A DNA stretch of 64,000 nt from contig JACKEQ010000010.1 of assembly GCA_020632885.1 (NCBI GenBank), positions 116,273 to 180,272 of the forward strand, read 5' to 3'. The notes under the pieces are model-generated. The model was not told the origin of the DNA and made no database searches. It saw only the letters and a program-made list of their open reading frames with translations. Source of the stretch: Alphaproteobacteria bacterium (lineage in GTDB: Bacteria > Myxococcota_A > UBA796 > GCA-2862545). Both the position numbers and the translations under genes were made by a program. This document shows positions 17,113 to 25,904 of this stretch, one piece after another (position 1 is the stretch's first letter; every line of letters begins with the position of its first letter).

Positions 17113-18054
17113 CTATCCGAGCGCTCGCATGATCGCGGCGCCCTGGGCGGCCTCGAGCACCACGTCGTTCGCGCCACCCAACGCGTACCGGACCAGGCCC
17201 GGGTACGGTGTGAAGCTCGCCACCATGGATGCGGGGATGTGGATCATCTCGCCTGTGCCGGGGTTCCGTCCAGAGTGGGCACGGGACCGCGTCCCGGAGA
17301 ACGTCCCGATGCCGGACCAATGGAACGGCTGCGGCCGGCTCGAGACCTTGATGGCTTCGATCAGGGCGTTCAGGACGGGGTCCTGCAGGTTTGGCGTGTC
17401 GTGTTGCAGGGCATCCCGGAAGGCGTCGTCGGCCTTGAAGTACACCCGCCCCGCCCGCTCCGCGTTGGCGGTGAAGGCCCCGAATCGGCCGAGCCCTGCG
17501 ACGATCGCCTCCCCGTCGGCCCGCAGTCCCTCACGGATGTGCGAGGTGAGGCTCGCCACAGCCTCGGGGTCCGCGAGATCGGCCAGGGTGCGTGCTCGGC
17601 GTCCGCCCGGCACGACGAACCCGTCGGCGTCCGCATCCCACACGAGTGTCTCGCCTCGCAGCTCGGCCAGCCTGGCCTCGAGCGCCGCCTGGAGCGTCTG
17701 CTCGGTCTCGGGGATGTTGTGCTCGGCGTGCAGGATGCAGACCCTGCCGTCACGGAGGGCCCAGCCGCGCAGGGTCCGGTCGAGCGCGAACGGCCAGGTG
17801 CCCGGATGCTGCTGCGAGAAGTGGCGGTGCAGCCGCACGAGGTGCTGGGGCCGGACGAGGGTACGCGGCAGGCGACGCTCGTTGGGCGGGAAGAGCCCCG
17901 CCACGTCGTCGCCCACGGCCCGGTAGAGCGCCAGGAGCTCGGTGGGGGCGCCGGCAGCCTCGAGGGCCTCCAGGGTCTGCTGCGGGGTGGGCGCGGGGTG
18001 GGGGATGTCGGTCCGCTCTGCGAGCAGATCGAGGAGCACGCCGAGGACTTCCAT
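17113..18054 (-). CDS. HU/IHF-type DNA-binding protein with SMI1/KNR4-like N-terminal region
   Basis: A 313-residue protein with an unusual architecture. Residues 1-140 resemble the SMI1/KNR4 (SUKH) fold: a helix with LLALYRAVGDD, then PRTLVRPQHLVRL and an acidic strand region. Residues 145-215 look like a weak HU-like repeat (GLGRFGAFTANAERAGRVYF). The C-terminal 85 residues are a clear HU domain: GIGTFSGTRSRAHSGRNPGT with the RNP tip that intercalates DNA, then GEMIHIPASMVASFTP. HU proteins normally stand alone at about 90 residues. The gene is convergent with the ABC operon, 17 bases apart. Function is inferred to be DNA binding. Confidence 0.65.
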   Translation of the reverse strand: MEVLGVLLDLLAERTDIPHPAPTPQQTLEALEAAGAPTELLALYRAVGDDVAGLFPPNERRLPRTLVRPQHLVRLHRHFSQQHPGTWPFALDRTLRGWALRDGRVCILHAEHNIPETEQTLQAALEARLAELRGETLVWDADADGFVVPGGRRARTLADLADPEAVASLTSHIREGLRADGEAIVAGLGRFGAFTANAERAGRVYFKADDAFRDALQHDTPNLQDPVLNALIEAIKVSSRPQPFHWSGIGTFSGTRSRAHSGRNPGTGEMIHIPASMVASFTPYPGLVRYALGGANDVVLEAAQGAAIMRALG

Positions 18055-18076
18055 GTCTGCCTCCGACGCGCGGGTA

Positions 18077-18586
18077 TCACGACAGGGGGATGCCGATGCC
18101 GACCTGTACACCCGAGCCCGCCCAGGCCGAGGCCGGCAGGGTCGGCTCCGTCCACGCCATCGAGGGCTCCGCGACCGGGGAGATCTGCGCACGCGCACGG
18201 ACCACGAGCTGCACGGGGGCCTCACCGGGCTGCCAGCGCAGCGTGGTGGACAGCGCGGGACCGACCTTGCGCTGCACGTCGGTGTGCCAACCCACACCGA
18301 CAGCGACCTCGTGTTGAAGCCGTGGACGTGCGACCGTGAGCACACCGACCTGCGCACCCAGCCGTGCGGTCGTGCTCTCGGGGACGCGCTGCCCGCCGAG
18401 CCACGCGCCCGCCAGCCAGCGACGACCGTGCGCGTCCAACGCCAGATCGCCGCTTGCACGCGGCCAGGGTGCATTCGCGCCCTGACGGGGCGCGACCTGC
18501 CAGATGCCGGGCAGGACGGCGACGTCGACCCGGGTGTGCGTGTCGGGGACGTCAGCTGCGAGGGCGAGGGACATGCAGAGCCACAT
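18077..18586 (-). CDS. Small exported beta-rich protein, possibly outer membrane
   Basis: A 169-residue product with a short N-terminal hydrophobic leader (MWLCMSLALAADV) followed by alternating hydrophobic/polar stretches (ARLGAQVGVLTVARPRL ... GVQVGIGIPLS), a pattern typical of small outer-membrane barrels. The C-terminus is hydrophobic and ends in a small polar residue. No family is recognised. The ATG start puts the leader first; longer readings of the frame add a low-quality arginine-serine extension. It lies upstream of the HU-domain gene on the same strand with a 22-base gap. Confidence 0.5.
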   Translation of the reverse strand: MWLCMSLALAADVPDTHTRVDVAVLPGIWQVAPRQGANAPWPRASGDLALDAHGRRWLAGAWLGGQRVPESTTARLGAQVGVLTVARPRLQHEVAVGVGWHTDVQRKVGPALSTTLRWQPGEAPVQLVVRARAQISPVAEPSMAWTEPTLPASAWAGSGVQVGIGIPLS

Positions 18587-18632
18587 GTCCCTCAGTGTAC
18601 CCTGTCCTTCGGTTGCCGACCCTACTCTGACC

Positions 18633-19175
18633 CTACTCTTCAGCAGGATCGGCGATGGCGACGCCGACGGCGTGCTGGCCGTCGTCGAAGAGCATGTCCA
18701 CCGTGATGACGAGCGAGCCGTCCTCACCCTGGTCGACGTACATCGTGCCCTCCTGCGGGGGACCGTCGTAGTCGTACATGCCGGACTCGGGGCCCCAGCA
18801 GCCGATGCCGTTGTCGGTCATCGGGAGCTCCTGGTCCGCCGCGAGGGGCTGGTCGATCGGCACCCAGCCGGCCACCATGCCCCACGTGCCGTCGGGCTTG
18901 TAGGCGGTGATGTTCACGTCCACGCCGTAGTCGTCGCCGCGCAGGGACACGTCCGCGGGGAGGTCCTGCATGTTGCCCACGGAGGAGAGGTCGCCCGAGA
19001 GCGAGCCGTCCGGACGGCCGACCCAGCGCGCCTGGCTGTAGCCGTAGTCGTCGTACCCGTAGTCGTCGGCGCCATCGAACCCGGAGTCGAAGTCGTCACC
19101 CCAGGTGGTGAGCATGACGGGGTTGCAGGCGGTGCCGAGCAGGAGGACGGCGGGGAGCATCAGAAAGCGGGTCAC
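18633..19175 (-). CDS. Lipoprotein, paralogue of the adjacent lipoprotein (copy B)
   Basis: A 180-residue lipoprotein (lipobox LLGTAC). The mature part starts with an acidic, tyrosine-rich linker (DDYGYDDYGY) and continues into a domain of about 130 residues that shares ARWVGRPDGSLSGDLSSVG, YKPDGTWGMVAGWVP and GIGCWGPESGMYDYDG with the neighbour upstream at 19244-19756. The GTG start was chosen for its GGAGG ribosome-binding site at six bases. The domain is not recognised. The two genes are evidently a tandem duplication whose linkers have diverged. Confidence 0.7.
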   Translation of the reverse strand: MTRFLMLPAVLLLGTACNPVMLTTWGDDFDSGFDGADDYGYDDYGYSQARWVGRPDGSLSGDLSSVGNMQDLPADVSLRGDDYGVDVNITAYKPDGTWGMVAGWVPIDQPLAADQELPMTDNGIGCWGPESGMYDYDGPPQEGTMYVDQGEDGSLVITVDMLFDDGQHAVGVAIADPAEE

Positions 19176-19243
19176 GGTTGCCTCCGTTGTGGACGTCTCA
19201 TCGTACATCAGGTCTTGGGACTGTCGCTGGGATTTCAGGGAAT

Positions 19244-19756
19244 TCATCCGTCGATCGGGTCCGCGACGGCCACGCCGGTGGCGAAGCCGTCCTCGAAGCC
19301 CATCTCCACGGTGATCACGAGGGAGCCGTCGGCGCCCCCGTCCACGAAGACCTGGCCGCTCTCGGGCATTCCGTCGTAGTCGTACGCGCCCTCCTCGGGG
19401 CCCCAGCAGCCGATGCCGTAGGTCGTCATGTCGAGCACCTGGCCGGGCGCCAGCGGCTCGTCGAGGGGCACCCAGCCCGCCACCATGGCCCAGCTCCCGT
19501 CCGGCTTGTGGGTCCGGATGTCCACGTCCATGCCGTCGTCGATCCAGAGCACGACCTCGGCAGGCTCGTCCTGCATCTCGCCCACGGACGACAGGCTGCC
19601 GGAGAGCGTGCCCTCGTCGCGGCCCTGCCAGCGGGCCTGGCCGTCGTAGGCCCAGGTGTCGGGGGTGTCGTCGTCGAGCCCGTTCAGCGCCTGCACCATG
19701 GGCACACAGGCTGGGCCGAGCACGAGCAGCAGGGGGACGAGCAGGATGCGCTTCAT
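19244..19756 (-). CDS. Lipoprotein, paralogue of the adjacent lipoprotein (copy A)
   Basis: A 170-residue lipoprotein with a good signal peptide (MKRILLVPLLLVLGPAC) and GGAGG six bases before the ATG. The mature protein shares the block order of its downstream paralogue: QARWQGRDEGTLSGSLSSVG, THKPDGSWAMVAGWVPLDEPLA, YGIGCWGPEEGAYDYDG and DGSLVITVEM. The linker after the cysteine is shorter here and lacks the tyrosine/aspartate repeat. Function unknown; an envelope-surface role is the only thing the leader supports. Confidence 0.75.
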   Translation of the reverse strand: MKRILLVPLLLVLGPACVPMVQALNGLDDDTPDTWAYDGQARWQGRDEGTLSGSLSSVGEMQDEPAEVVLWIDDGMDVDIRTHKPDGSWAMVAGWVPLDEPLAPGQVLDMTTYGIGCWGPEEGAYDYDGMPESGQVFVDGGADGSLVITVEMGFEDGFATGVAVADPIDG

Positions 19757-19829
19757 GGGGAACCTCCGTCTTGACGTCCCCAATCTACCGGGCCCCCCGG
19801 AGCGTTCACTTACGCGGGATTACCCCGGC

Positions 19830-20981
19830 TCAGACGCCGTCGAAGGCCGCCAGGCCCGCCGCGACGTCCACCTCGCCGCCCACCGCCCGCAGCCCCTCGC
19901 CCACGGCCTCCACGGTGCGCCGCAGGGCATCGACGTCGCGCGTGACGGCCCCCATGTGACCGACCCGGAAGTACGTGCTGCGCACGACCGGATGGAGCCC
20001 GCCGGCCACGATGACCCCGCGGTCGCGGATGGCCGCCAGGGCGCGCCCGTCGGCTCCGTTCGGCCAGAGCAGCGCTGTGATCGTGTTCGCGGGGGCGTGG
20101 GAGAGGCTCTGCAGCCCCATGGCCCCGAAGGCCCCCCGCATGCGCGCGGCGACGCTGGCGTGCCGTGCGAACACCGCGTCTATGCCCTCCTCCACGAGCT
20201 CGCCGAGGGAGACGTCGAGGGCCGGGATCAGCGTGGTGGGCGGGGTGCTGAAGTAGGCGTCGTCCTCGCGGCCGTACGCCTCCAGGATCGGGAGCCAGGC
20301 CAGCCAGTCGAGGGTCATGGGGGGCGGGCTGTTCAGCGCCCGCCGGGCCTCCAGGGCCCGTGGGGAGGCCATCCACAGCGCGAGCCCGGCGGGGAGCCCG
20401 ATCGCCTTCTGGGAGGCCGTCAGGTACACGTCTGCACCCCAGGAAGCCATCTCGAACACCTCGGCTCCCGTGGCGCAGACGCCGTCGAAGATCGAGAGCG
20501 CCTCCACCTCGCGCGCCAGCCCGGCCAGCCCGGCGACATCGACGCGCACGCCGGTGCTGGTGTCCACGTGCGTCGCGAACAGGGCGTGGGGCCGGTGCTC
20601 GTGCAGGGCGTTGCGGACCTCCGCGAGCGGCACGGTGTGGCCGGGCTCAGCGCCGACCTGGAGCACGTTCGCCCCGCGCCGGCGGAGCATCTCCACCATC
20701 CGGTCGCCGAAGACCCCCGTGTTCACGACCAACACGGTGTGACCGGGGTCCACGAGGTTCGTCGCCGCGGCCTCCATGGCCAGGGTGCCCCCGCCCGCCA
20801 CCACGAACGGGTGGTGGTCTGCAGACGCCCGCCAGACCGTGCGCATCTTGCGCAGCGCTCCCGCGAAGGCGTGCTTGAAGCCCGGCGCGAGGTGGCTCGC
20901 CGGGCGCACGCAGGTGGCGGCGAAGACCGCGTCGCTGATCTCGATGGGTCCGGGAATCATGAGGAGCGGTGTGGACGGCAT
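19830..20981 (-). CDS. Class V aminotransferase, alanine/serine-glyoxylate aminotransferase type
   Basis: A 383-residue PLP enzyme of the AGXT/PucG branch of class V aminotransferases: MIPGPIEIS at the N-terminus, AGGGTLAMEAAATN for phosphate binding, IFDGVCATGAEVF with the PLP-ring aspartate, and TASQKAIGLP with the Schiff-base Lys192. FRVGHMG near the C-terminus is the usual substrate-carboxylate motif. Members transfer amino groups between alanine, serine or ureidoglycine and glyoxylate; the substrate cannot be read from sequence. It is divergent from the TPR-protein gene with about 38 bases between starts. Confidence 0.88.
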   Translation of the reverse strand: MPSTPLLMIPGPIEISDAVFAATCVRPASHLAPGFKHAFAGALRKMRTVWRASADHHPFVVAGGGTLAMEAAATNLVDPGHTVLVVNTGVFGDRMVEMLRRRGANVLQVGAEPGHTVPLAEVRNALHEHRPHALFATHVDTSTGVRVDVAGLAGLAREVEALSIFDGVCATGAEVFEMASWGADVYLTASQKAIGLPAGLALWMASPRALEARRALNSPPPMTLDWLAWLPILEAYGREDDAYFSTPPTTLIPALDVSLGELVEEGIDAVFARHASVAARMRGAFGAMGLQSLSHAPANTITALLWPNGADGRALAAIRDRGVIVAGGLHPVVRSTYFRVGHMGAVTRDVDALRRTVEAVGEGLRAVGGEVDVAAGLAAFDGV

Positions 20982-21019
20982 GTCGGCCTCCGTTACAACG
21001 GCGGTTCGAGGAGGACCCC

Positions 21020-21994
21020 ATGCTAGCGTCTCTGCTCCTGCGGTGCGCGTTCGCCGGCCCCGAGGTGCCCTCGGGCACCACCGAGCCCACCGGTGTGCCC
21101 GAGGCGTCGGACCTCCCCGCGGAGGCGGAGCCCGCTTCCGTGAACGCCCCGGCCGCGAACGCCCCGGGCCTCGACTTCGTCTACACGCCCACCAAGCCGG
21201 GCCAGATCACCGTCGACAGCCCGTACTGGGACCTCGAGGTGCTCTACTACCTCGAGAAGAACGTCGAGGGTCAGCGGCTCGCCGAGCAGCGCTACGCCGA
21301 GACCCACGACCCCCACCTCACGCTGCACATCGCGCGGTTCGCGTACCAGCGGCTCGAGGGCGACGAGACCACCCCGAAGTCCGAGCGCGAGGCGATCTAC
21401 GACGAGGCCATCCGGATCCTCGACGAGGGGCTCGCGGCCGACCCCGACGACATGCACCTCAAGTTCGCGAAGGGCGTGGTGATGGCCCGGCTCGGCACCA
21501 CCCGCGGCGTGCTCGCCAGCCTGCGGATGGCCACCACCATCGAAGGCGCGTGGATGGAGACGGCGACGAGCGACTTCCGCTACCACAGCATCGGCACGCA
21601 CGAGGTGCTGCCCTGCGACGCCTACCTGGCGCTCGGGGTGTTCTACCGGCTCGTGCCCGACTGGTGGATCGTGAAGGCGATCGCCGGCACCCGCGGCGAC
21701 CTCGAGAAGTCGCTCGAGATGCAGCAGAAGAGCGTCGCCTGCTCGGGCGACGCCATCCGGAACCTCAAGGAGCTCGCCGTCTCCCAGCTCTGCCTGGGGC
21801 AGCGGAAGAAGGACGAGGCCCTCGTGAGTGCCGGAAAAGCCACGATCAACCGGTTCCTCGGGCTCACGCCCACCATGGAGGCGGAGGTGGTGGACATCAA
21901 ACACGGCGTGATGTTGCTCAAGGATCCCACCCTCGCGTGCGAATACAGCCGTGATGGTCAGCAGGACCTCGACCAGGCCAAGCTCGAGAAGTAG
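21020..21994 (+). CDS. TPR-like exported protein
   Basis: A 324-residue protein starting at an ATG preceded by GAGGAGGA. The leader MLASLLLRCAFAGP is short and could be a signal peptide. A proline/alanine-rich linker follows to about residue 55, then paired helices of tetratricopeptide type (for example YDEAIRILDEGLAADPDDMHLKFAKGVV and EKSLEMQQKSVACSGDAIRNLKELAVSQLCLGQ). Such proteins usually act as scaffolds. The next gene starts 27 bases downstream, so the two may be co-transcribed. Confidence 0.6.
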   Translation: MLASLLLRCAFAGPEVPSGTTEPTGVPEASDLPAEAEPASVNAPAANAPGLDFVYTPTKPGQITVDSPYWDLEVLYYLEKNVEGQRLAEQRYAETHDPHLTLHIARFAYQRLEGDETTPKSEREAIYDEAIRILDEGLAADPDDMHLKFAKGVVMARLGTTRGVLASLRMATTIEGAWMETATSDFRYHSIGTHEVLPCDAYLALGVFYRLVPDWWIVKAIAGTRGDLEKSLEMQQKSVACSGDAIRNLKELAVSQLCLGQRKKDEALVSAGKATINRFLGLTPTMEAEVVDIKHGVMLLKDPTLACEYSRDGQQDLDQAKLEK

Positions 21995-22021
21995 CCGGGG
22001 GGCGATCCCGGGGGGGAGAGT

Positions 22022-23563
22022 ATGTCGTTCATCCTGGCGAATCCAGGGCTGGCCACCGTGTTCGGGGTCCTGCTGACCCTCCTGTTCGCGGTGGTCGTGG
22101 TGGGGGTGCGGGACGTGTTCCTGCAGCGGCACCACGCGATCCAGCACAACTTCCCGGTGGTGGGGCACCTCCGCTACCTGTTCGAGGCGATCGGGCCGGA
22201 GCTCCGGCAGTACTGGGTCGCCAACGACAAGGAGGAGCGGCCCTTCGACCGATCCGAGCGCGCCTGGGTCTACGCGTCCGCGAAGGGCGAGACCAACACG
22301 TTCGGCTTCGGCACCTCCGAGATCATCGACCGGGCGGGCTACCCGATCCTCAAGCAGGCCGGGTTCCCCTTCCCGTCGGACGCGGCGACCGTGATCGGCG
22401 GTGACCCGAGCCGGATCCCCTGCGCCAAGGTGATCGGCGCGGTGCACGGTCGTCGGAAGCCCTACCGGCCCGCCTCGATCGTGAACATCAGCGCGATGAG
22501 CTTCGGCTCGCTGGGCGCGCGCGCGGTGGAGGCGCTGAACCGCGGGGCGGCGGCGGGCCACGCGTACCACAACACCGGCGAGGGGGGCGTGTCGCCCTAC
22601 CACCTGTCCGGGGGCGCGGACGTCGTGTGGCAGCTCGGCACGGGCTACTTCGGTGCCCGCGGTGAGGACGGGCGCTTCAGCATGGACAAGCTCGTCGAGC
22701 GCGTGACGGCGAGCCCGCAGATCAAGATGATCGAGGTGAAGCTCTCCCAGGGCGCGAAGCCGGGCAAGGGCGGCATCCTGCCGGCGGCGAAGGTCACCGA
22801 GGAGATCGCGGCCATCCGGCACGTGTCGGCCGGCAAGGACTGCTACAGCCCGAACTACCACGCGGAGTTCGGCACGGTGGACGAGCTGATCGACTTCGTC
22901 GAGAGCATCGCGGACGCCACGGGACTGCCCGTCGGCATCAAGAGCGCCGTCGGCAAGCTGCACTTCTGGCGCGAGCTCGCCGCCCGGATGCGCGAGCGCG
23001 GGCAGGGGCCCGACTACATCGTGATCGACGGCGGCGAGGGCGGCACGGGCGCGGCCCCGCTCACCTTCAGCGACCACGTGTCCCTGCCGTTCCGCGTGGG
23101 CTTCGCGCGGGTCTACCAGACCTTCCAGGACGCCCGGATGGCGGACCGGGTGGTGTGGGTGGGCGCCGGCAAGCTCGGCTTCCCCGACCGTGCGGTCATC
23201 GCGTTCGCGATGGGCTGCGACCTCGTGTACGTCGCGCGGGAGGCCATGCTGGCCATCGGCTGCATCCAGGCCCAGAAGTGCCACACGGGGTACTGCCCGG
23301 CGGGCGTGGCCACGCAGAACGCCTGGCTCGAGGCGGGGCTCGACGTCCCGCTGAAGGCGAAGCGGATGCACCGGTACCTCGAGTCCTTCCGGCACGAGCT
23401 GCTCGCGCTGACCTGGGCGGCCGGGTACGAGCATCCCTGCCAGTTCACCGGGCAGGACGTGGAGATGGCGACGGGCGTGGAGACCTTCTCGACCCTCACC
23501 GAGGTGCTCGGGTACGACAAGGAGCCCACGCCGTTCACGTCGTTCGCGGACCTCGCCGACTGA
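22022..23563 (+). CDS. Membrane-anchored FMN-binding glutamate synthase-like protein
   Basis: A 513-residue protein with one N-terminal membrane helix (about residues 8-28) and a GltB-type alpha/beta-barrel domain. Visible are SAMSFGSLGARAVEALNRGA-like substrate-loop sequence, the FMN loop GGEGGTGAAP, and three cysteines Cys414, Cys420 and Cys425 (CX5CX4C) matching the 3Fe-4S ligands of glutamate synthase. It lacks the glutaminase domain, so it is not a complete GOGAT; this stand-alone membrane form is common in bacteria and its reaction is unsettled. Start ATG follows a GGGGGGAG ribosome-binding site. Confidence 0.88.
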   Translation: MSFILANPGLATVFGVLLTLLFAVVVVGVRDVFLQRHHAIQHNFPVVGHLRYLFEAIGPELRQYWVANDKEERPFDRSERAWVYASAKGETNTFGFGTSEIIDRAGYPILKQAGFPFPSDAATVIGGDPSRIPCAKVIGAVHGRRKPYRPASIVNISAMSFGSLGARAVEALNRGAAAGHAYHNTGEGGVSPYHLSGGADVVWQLGTGYFGARGEDGRFSMDKLVERVTASPQIKMIEVKLSQGAKPGKGGILPAAKVTEEIAAIRHVSAGKDCYSPNYHAEFGTVDELIDFVESIADATGLPVGIKSAVGKLHFWRELAARMRERGQGPDYIVIDGGEGGTGAAPLTFSDHVSLPFRVGFARVYQTFQDARMADRVVWVGAGKLGFPDRAVIAFAMGCDLVYVAREAMLAIGCIQAQKCHTGYCPAGVATQNAWLEAGLDVPLKAKRMHRYLESFRHELLALTWAAGYEHPCQFTGQDVEMATGVETFSTLTEVLGYDKEPTPFTSFADLAD

Positions 23564-23600
23564 CGTCCCGTCCACCGCGGACCGCGATAGGATGCCGTAC

Positions 23601-24338
23601 ATGACGCAGAGCACGCCATCGCAGATCTGGCAGGGGCTCACCGCGCCGGTGCGGGGTCTGCGGGTGATCGGCGAGCGTCCTGCGCTCTGGGGCCTGGCCG
23701 TGCTGCCCATCGTGCTCACGCTGGTCTTCCTGTGCCTGGCGGTGTTCGGGGCCGTCGCGTCCGCGGGGCCCATCACCCACTGGCTGCTCCCGGGGCTCGG
23801 GGACGGCTGGATGTTCCTGATCGCCCGCGCGCTCGTGGTGGGTCTGCTGGCGCTCCTGTTCGGCGCGGGCAGCTACATGCTCGCCGCGCTGTGCTCGATC
23901 CCGATCAACGACCGCATGTCCGAGGCGGTCGAGGCCGCCATGGGCGACCTGCCGGCCCCCCTCTCGCTGCGCGAGTCCCTGCCGCGCTCCATCCGCCACT
24001 CCATCGCGGGCTTCCTGCTCTGGGTGCTCTGCGAGATCGTGCTCCTGCCGCTCCAGCTCGTCCCCGGCGTGGGCTCCCTGCTCGGGGCGGTGCTCGGGTT
24101 CGGCGTCACGGCCTGGTTCCTGGCCCACCAGCTGCTCGACGGTCCGATGTCCCGACGCGCCATGGGCTTCTCCGAGAAGATGGGCTTCCTGCGCGGTCAC
24201 CTGCCCTGGATCCTGGGGCTCGGCGCGAGCGGCACTCTCGTGATGATGGTGCCGGTGCTGAATCTCCTCGGTCTCCCCGTGCTCGTCGCGGGAGGTGCTG
24301 TGCTCTGGGTGGAGCTGGAGCGCGATCGCTCGGTGTAA
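23601..24338 (+). CDS. EI24 domain membrane protein (CysZ-like)
   Basis: A 245-residue inner-membrane protein of the EI24/CysZ family: WQGLTAPVRGLRVIGERPALWGLAVLPI at the start and four to five membrane segments, with the internal amphipathic part SIPINDRMSEAVEAAMGD. CysZ of enterobacteria takes up sulphate; family members without cysteine genes nearby, as here, have unknown substrates. ATG 23601 was chosen over 23592 because AGGA lies eight bases before it. Confidence 0.75.
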   Translation: MTQSTPSQIWQGLTAPVRGLRVIGERPALWGLAVLPIVLTLVFLCLAVFGAVASAGPITHWLLPGLGDGWMFLIARALVVGLLALLFGAGSYMLAALCSIPINDRMSEAVEAAMGDLPAPLSLRESLPRSIRHSIAGFLLWVLCEIVLLPLQLVPGVGSLLGAVLGFGVTAWFLAHQLLDGPMSRRAMGFSEKMGFLRGHLPWILGLGASGTLVMMVPVLNLLGLPVLVAGGAVLWVELERDRSV

Positions 24339-24381
24339 GCTCCGGGCCCGGGCGCCGTTCGATGGCCGTCCAGGAGCCTGA

Positions 24382-25386
24382 ATGCGCCGACTCATCCCTC
24401 TCGTCGTCCTCTTCGCCGCGGGCTTCGCGTTCGCCGGCGGCGGCTCGCTGATCCCCGAGGTCGGCGGCACCCCCGCGCCGAAGCCCGTCCAGGCGCCCCC
24501 CGGCAGGGTCGACCTCACCGATGCCGAGACCGCCGACGCGATGGTCACCGCGCTCGTGGCGGACGGCACCCGCGGCACCGAGAAGCTCGCGGAGATCGCG
24601 CTCGAGCACCGCGATCTCGCCGCTCGCGGGCGGGCCATCGTGGGTCTCGCGCGCGCCGAGGGGTCGAAGGCCGACACCACCCTCGAGAAGCTCCGCAACT
24701 CGGGCTCCGACGAGCAGCTCGTGCGCACCTGGGCCTACGCGGCGTCCCTCCAGCGCGCGCCCGACCTGTCCACGGTGCTCGCCCTGGCCTCCGAGCAGGG
24801 CCGCTACACGGGCTCCGAGCGCGCCGTGCAGCTCGCGGCAGGGCGCTACCTGCAGGACGCCAGCGCCGTCGAGCTGCTGGAGATGGCGGGCAGCGTGCCG
24901 GCCCTCAACGCGGCCATCGGCCCCATGCTGCTCGAGGTCCCGCCCGCGGAGCTCGGCGCGCTGATGCTCACGCACCCCAACGACAACGTGCGCCGCCAGG
25001 CGGCCGCGTGGCTCGGGTCCCAGGCCACCCAGAAGGGCCGCACGGACGCCGTCGCGCGCATCACCATCGACCAGCTCCGCCACGACCCCGGCGTCGGCGA
25101 CGTCCCCTGGAAGGGCGGCGCCCTGTACATCCCCGGGATCCAGTGGGACCAGAAGCGCGCCCGGGAGCTCGTGCGCACGCTGATCCAGTGGAAGCTCTAC
25201 TGCGAGCGCACGGGGAAGTCCGGCGAGAAGAACCAGGTGTGGAACAACCTGCGGAGCGTCCAGCTCCTCCAGGCGGCGGGCTTCCAGAACGCCTGGCCGA
25301 ACGACGAGCAGGTGCTCGAGGAGTGGGCGCGCATCGGCGGGAAGGGCGACGTCGAGAAGCTCCGCGGCGAGCAGGGGTGGGAGTGA
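24382..25386 (+). CDS. Exported HEAT-repeat-like protein
   Basis: A 334-residue protein with a clear signal peptide (MRRLIPLVVLFAAGFAFAGG). The mature part is nearly all helical, with repeated helix pairs such as AARGRAIVGLARAEGS, EQLVRTWAYAASLQRAP and NDNVRRQAAAWLGSQATQ, the style of HEAT/PBS-lyase-like repeats that bind other proteins. No catalytic motif is seen. The last stop overlaps the ATG of the following lipoprotein by one base (TGATG), so the two are translationally coupled and probably act together in the periplasm. Confidence 0.6.
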   Translation: MRRLIPLVVLFAAGFAFAGGGSLIPEVGGTPAPKPVQAPPGRVDLTDAETADAMVTALVADGTRGTEKLAEIALEHRDLAARGRAIVGLARAEGSKADTTLEKLRNSGSDEQLVRTWAYAASLQRAPDLSTVLALASEQGRYTGSERAVQLAAGRYLQDASAVELLEMAGSVPALNAAIGPMLLEVPPAELGALMLTHPNDNVRRQAAAWLGSQATQKGRTDAVARITIDQLRHDPGVGDVPWKGGALYIPGIQWDQKRARELVRTLIQWKLYCERTGKSGEKNQVWNNLRSVQLLQAAGFQNAWPNDEQVLEEWARIGGKGDVEKLRGEQGWE

Positions 25387-25904
25387 TGCGCTACCTGCTG
25401 CCCCTCCTGGTGGGCTGTGCGCTCACCGGGCCTGACGATCTGCCGCCCGCCACGGTCACCTTCGCGGACGGGCGCACCGTGGACGCCGCCGACTGCGCGA
25501 AGGGCTGCAGCGGTCCCACGCCGGACGATCTCCATCCCCTCGAGCACGACGCCGCCATCGCGCACCTCCGGGCCTGGCAGGAGCAGCCCGTGGGCGAGGC
25601 CACAGAGGACCTCGAGACGCTCCTGTTCCACCGCAAGGTGGCCCTGGAGGTCCTGGACCAGCACGGCGACGTCCTGGACACTGCCCACGCGGACTTCCTG
25701 CGGGCGGAGCTCTCGCGGAACCGCGTGGAGGTGGCCTTCCGCCTGGTCGACGACGACGGCGTGGTGCTCGGGGAGTCCGCGCGCACCAGCCCGCTCAAGG
25801 AGAAGCAGCACATCGTCCTCGAGCAGACCGGGTCCCTCAAGCACATCGTCATCTCCGGGAAGACCAAGAGGGTGGGCCTGCACCACCTCTGGTCGAGGTG
25901 GTGA
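25386..25904 (+). CDS. Lipoprotein of unknown function
   Basis: A 172-residue protein with a minimal leader MRYLLPLLVGC (lipidated Cys11). The mature part has a pair of cysteines close together (DAADCAKGCSG) that could form a disulphide, then a helical segment and a beta-rich C-terminal half (NRVEVAFRLVDDDGVVLGES). No family is recognised. It is coupled to the preceding HEAT-like protein. Downstream, 25905-26128 (224 bases) is non-coding; I see no repeat or terminator-like hairpin in it. Confidence 0.6.
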   Translation: MRYLLPLLVGCALTGPDDLPPATVTFADGRTVDAADCAKGCSGPTPDDLHPLEHDAAIAHLRAWQEQPVGEATEDLETLLFHRKVALEVLDQHGDVLDTAHADFLRAELSRNRVEVAFRLVDDDGVVLGESARTSPLKEKQHIVLEQTGSLKHIVISGKTKRVGLHHLWSRW

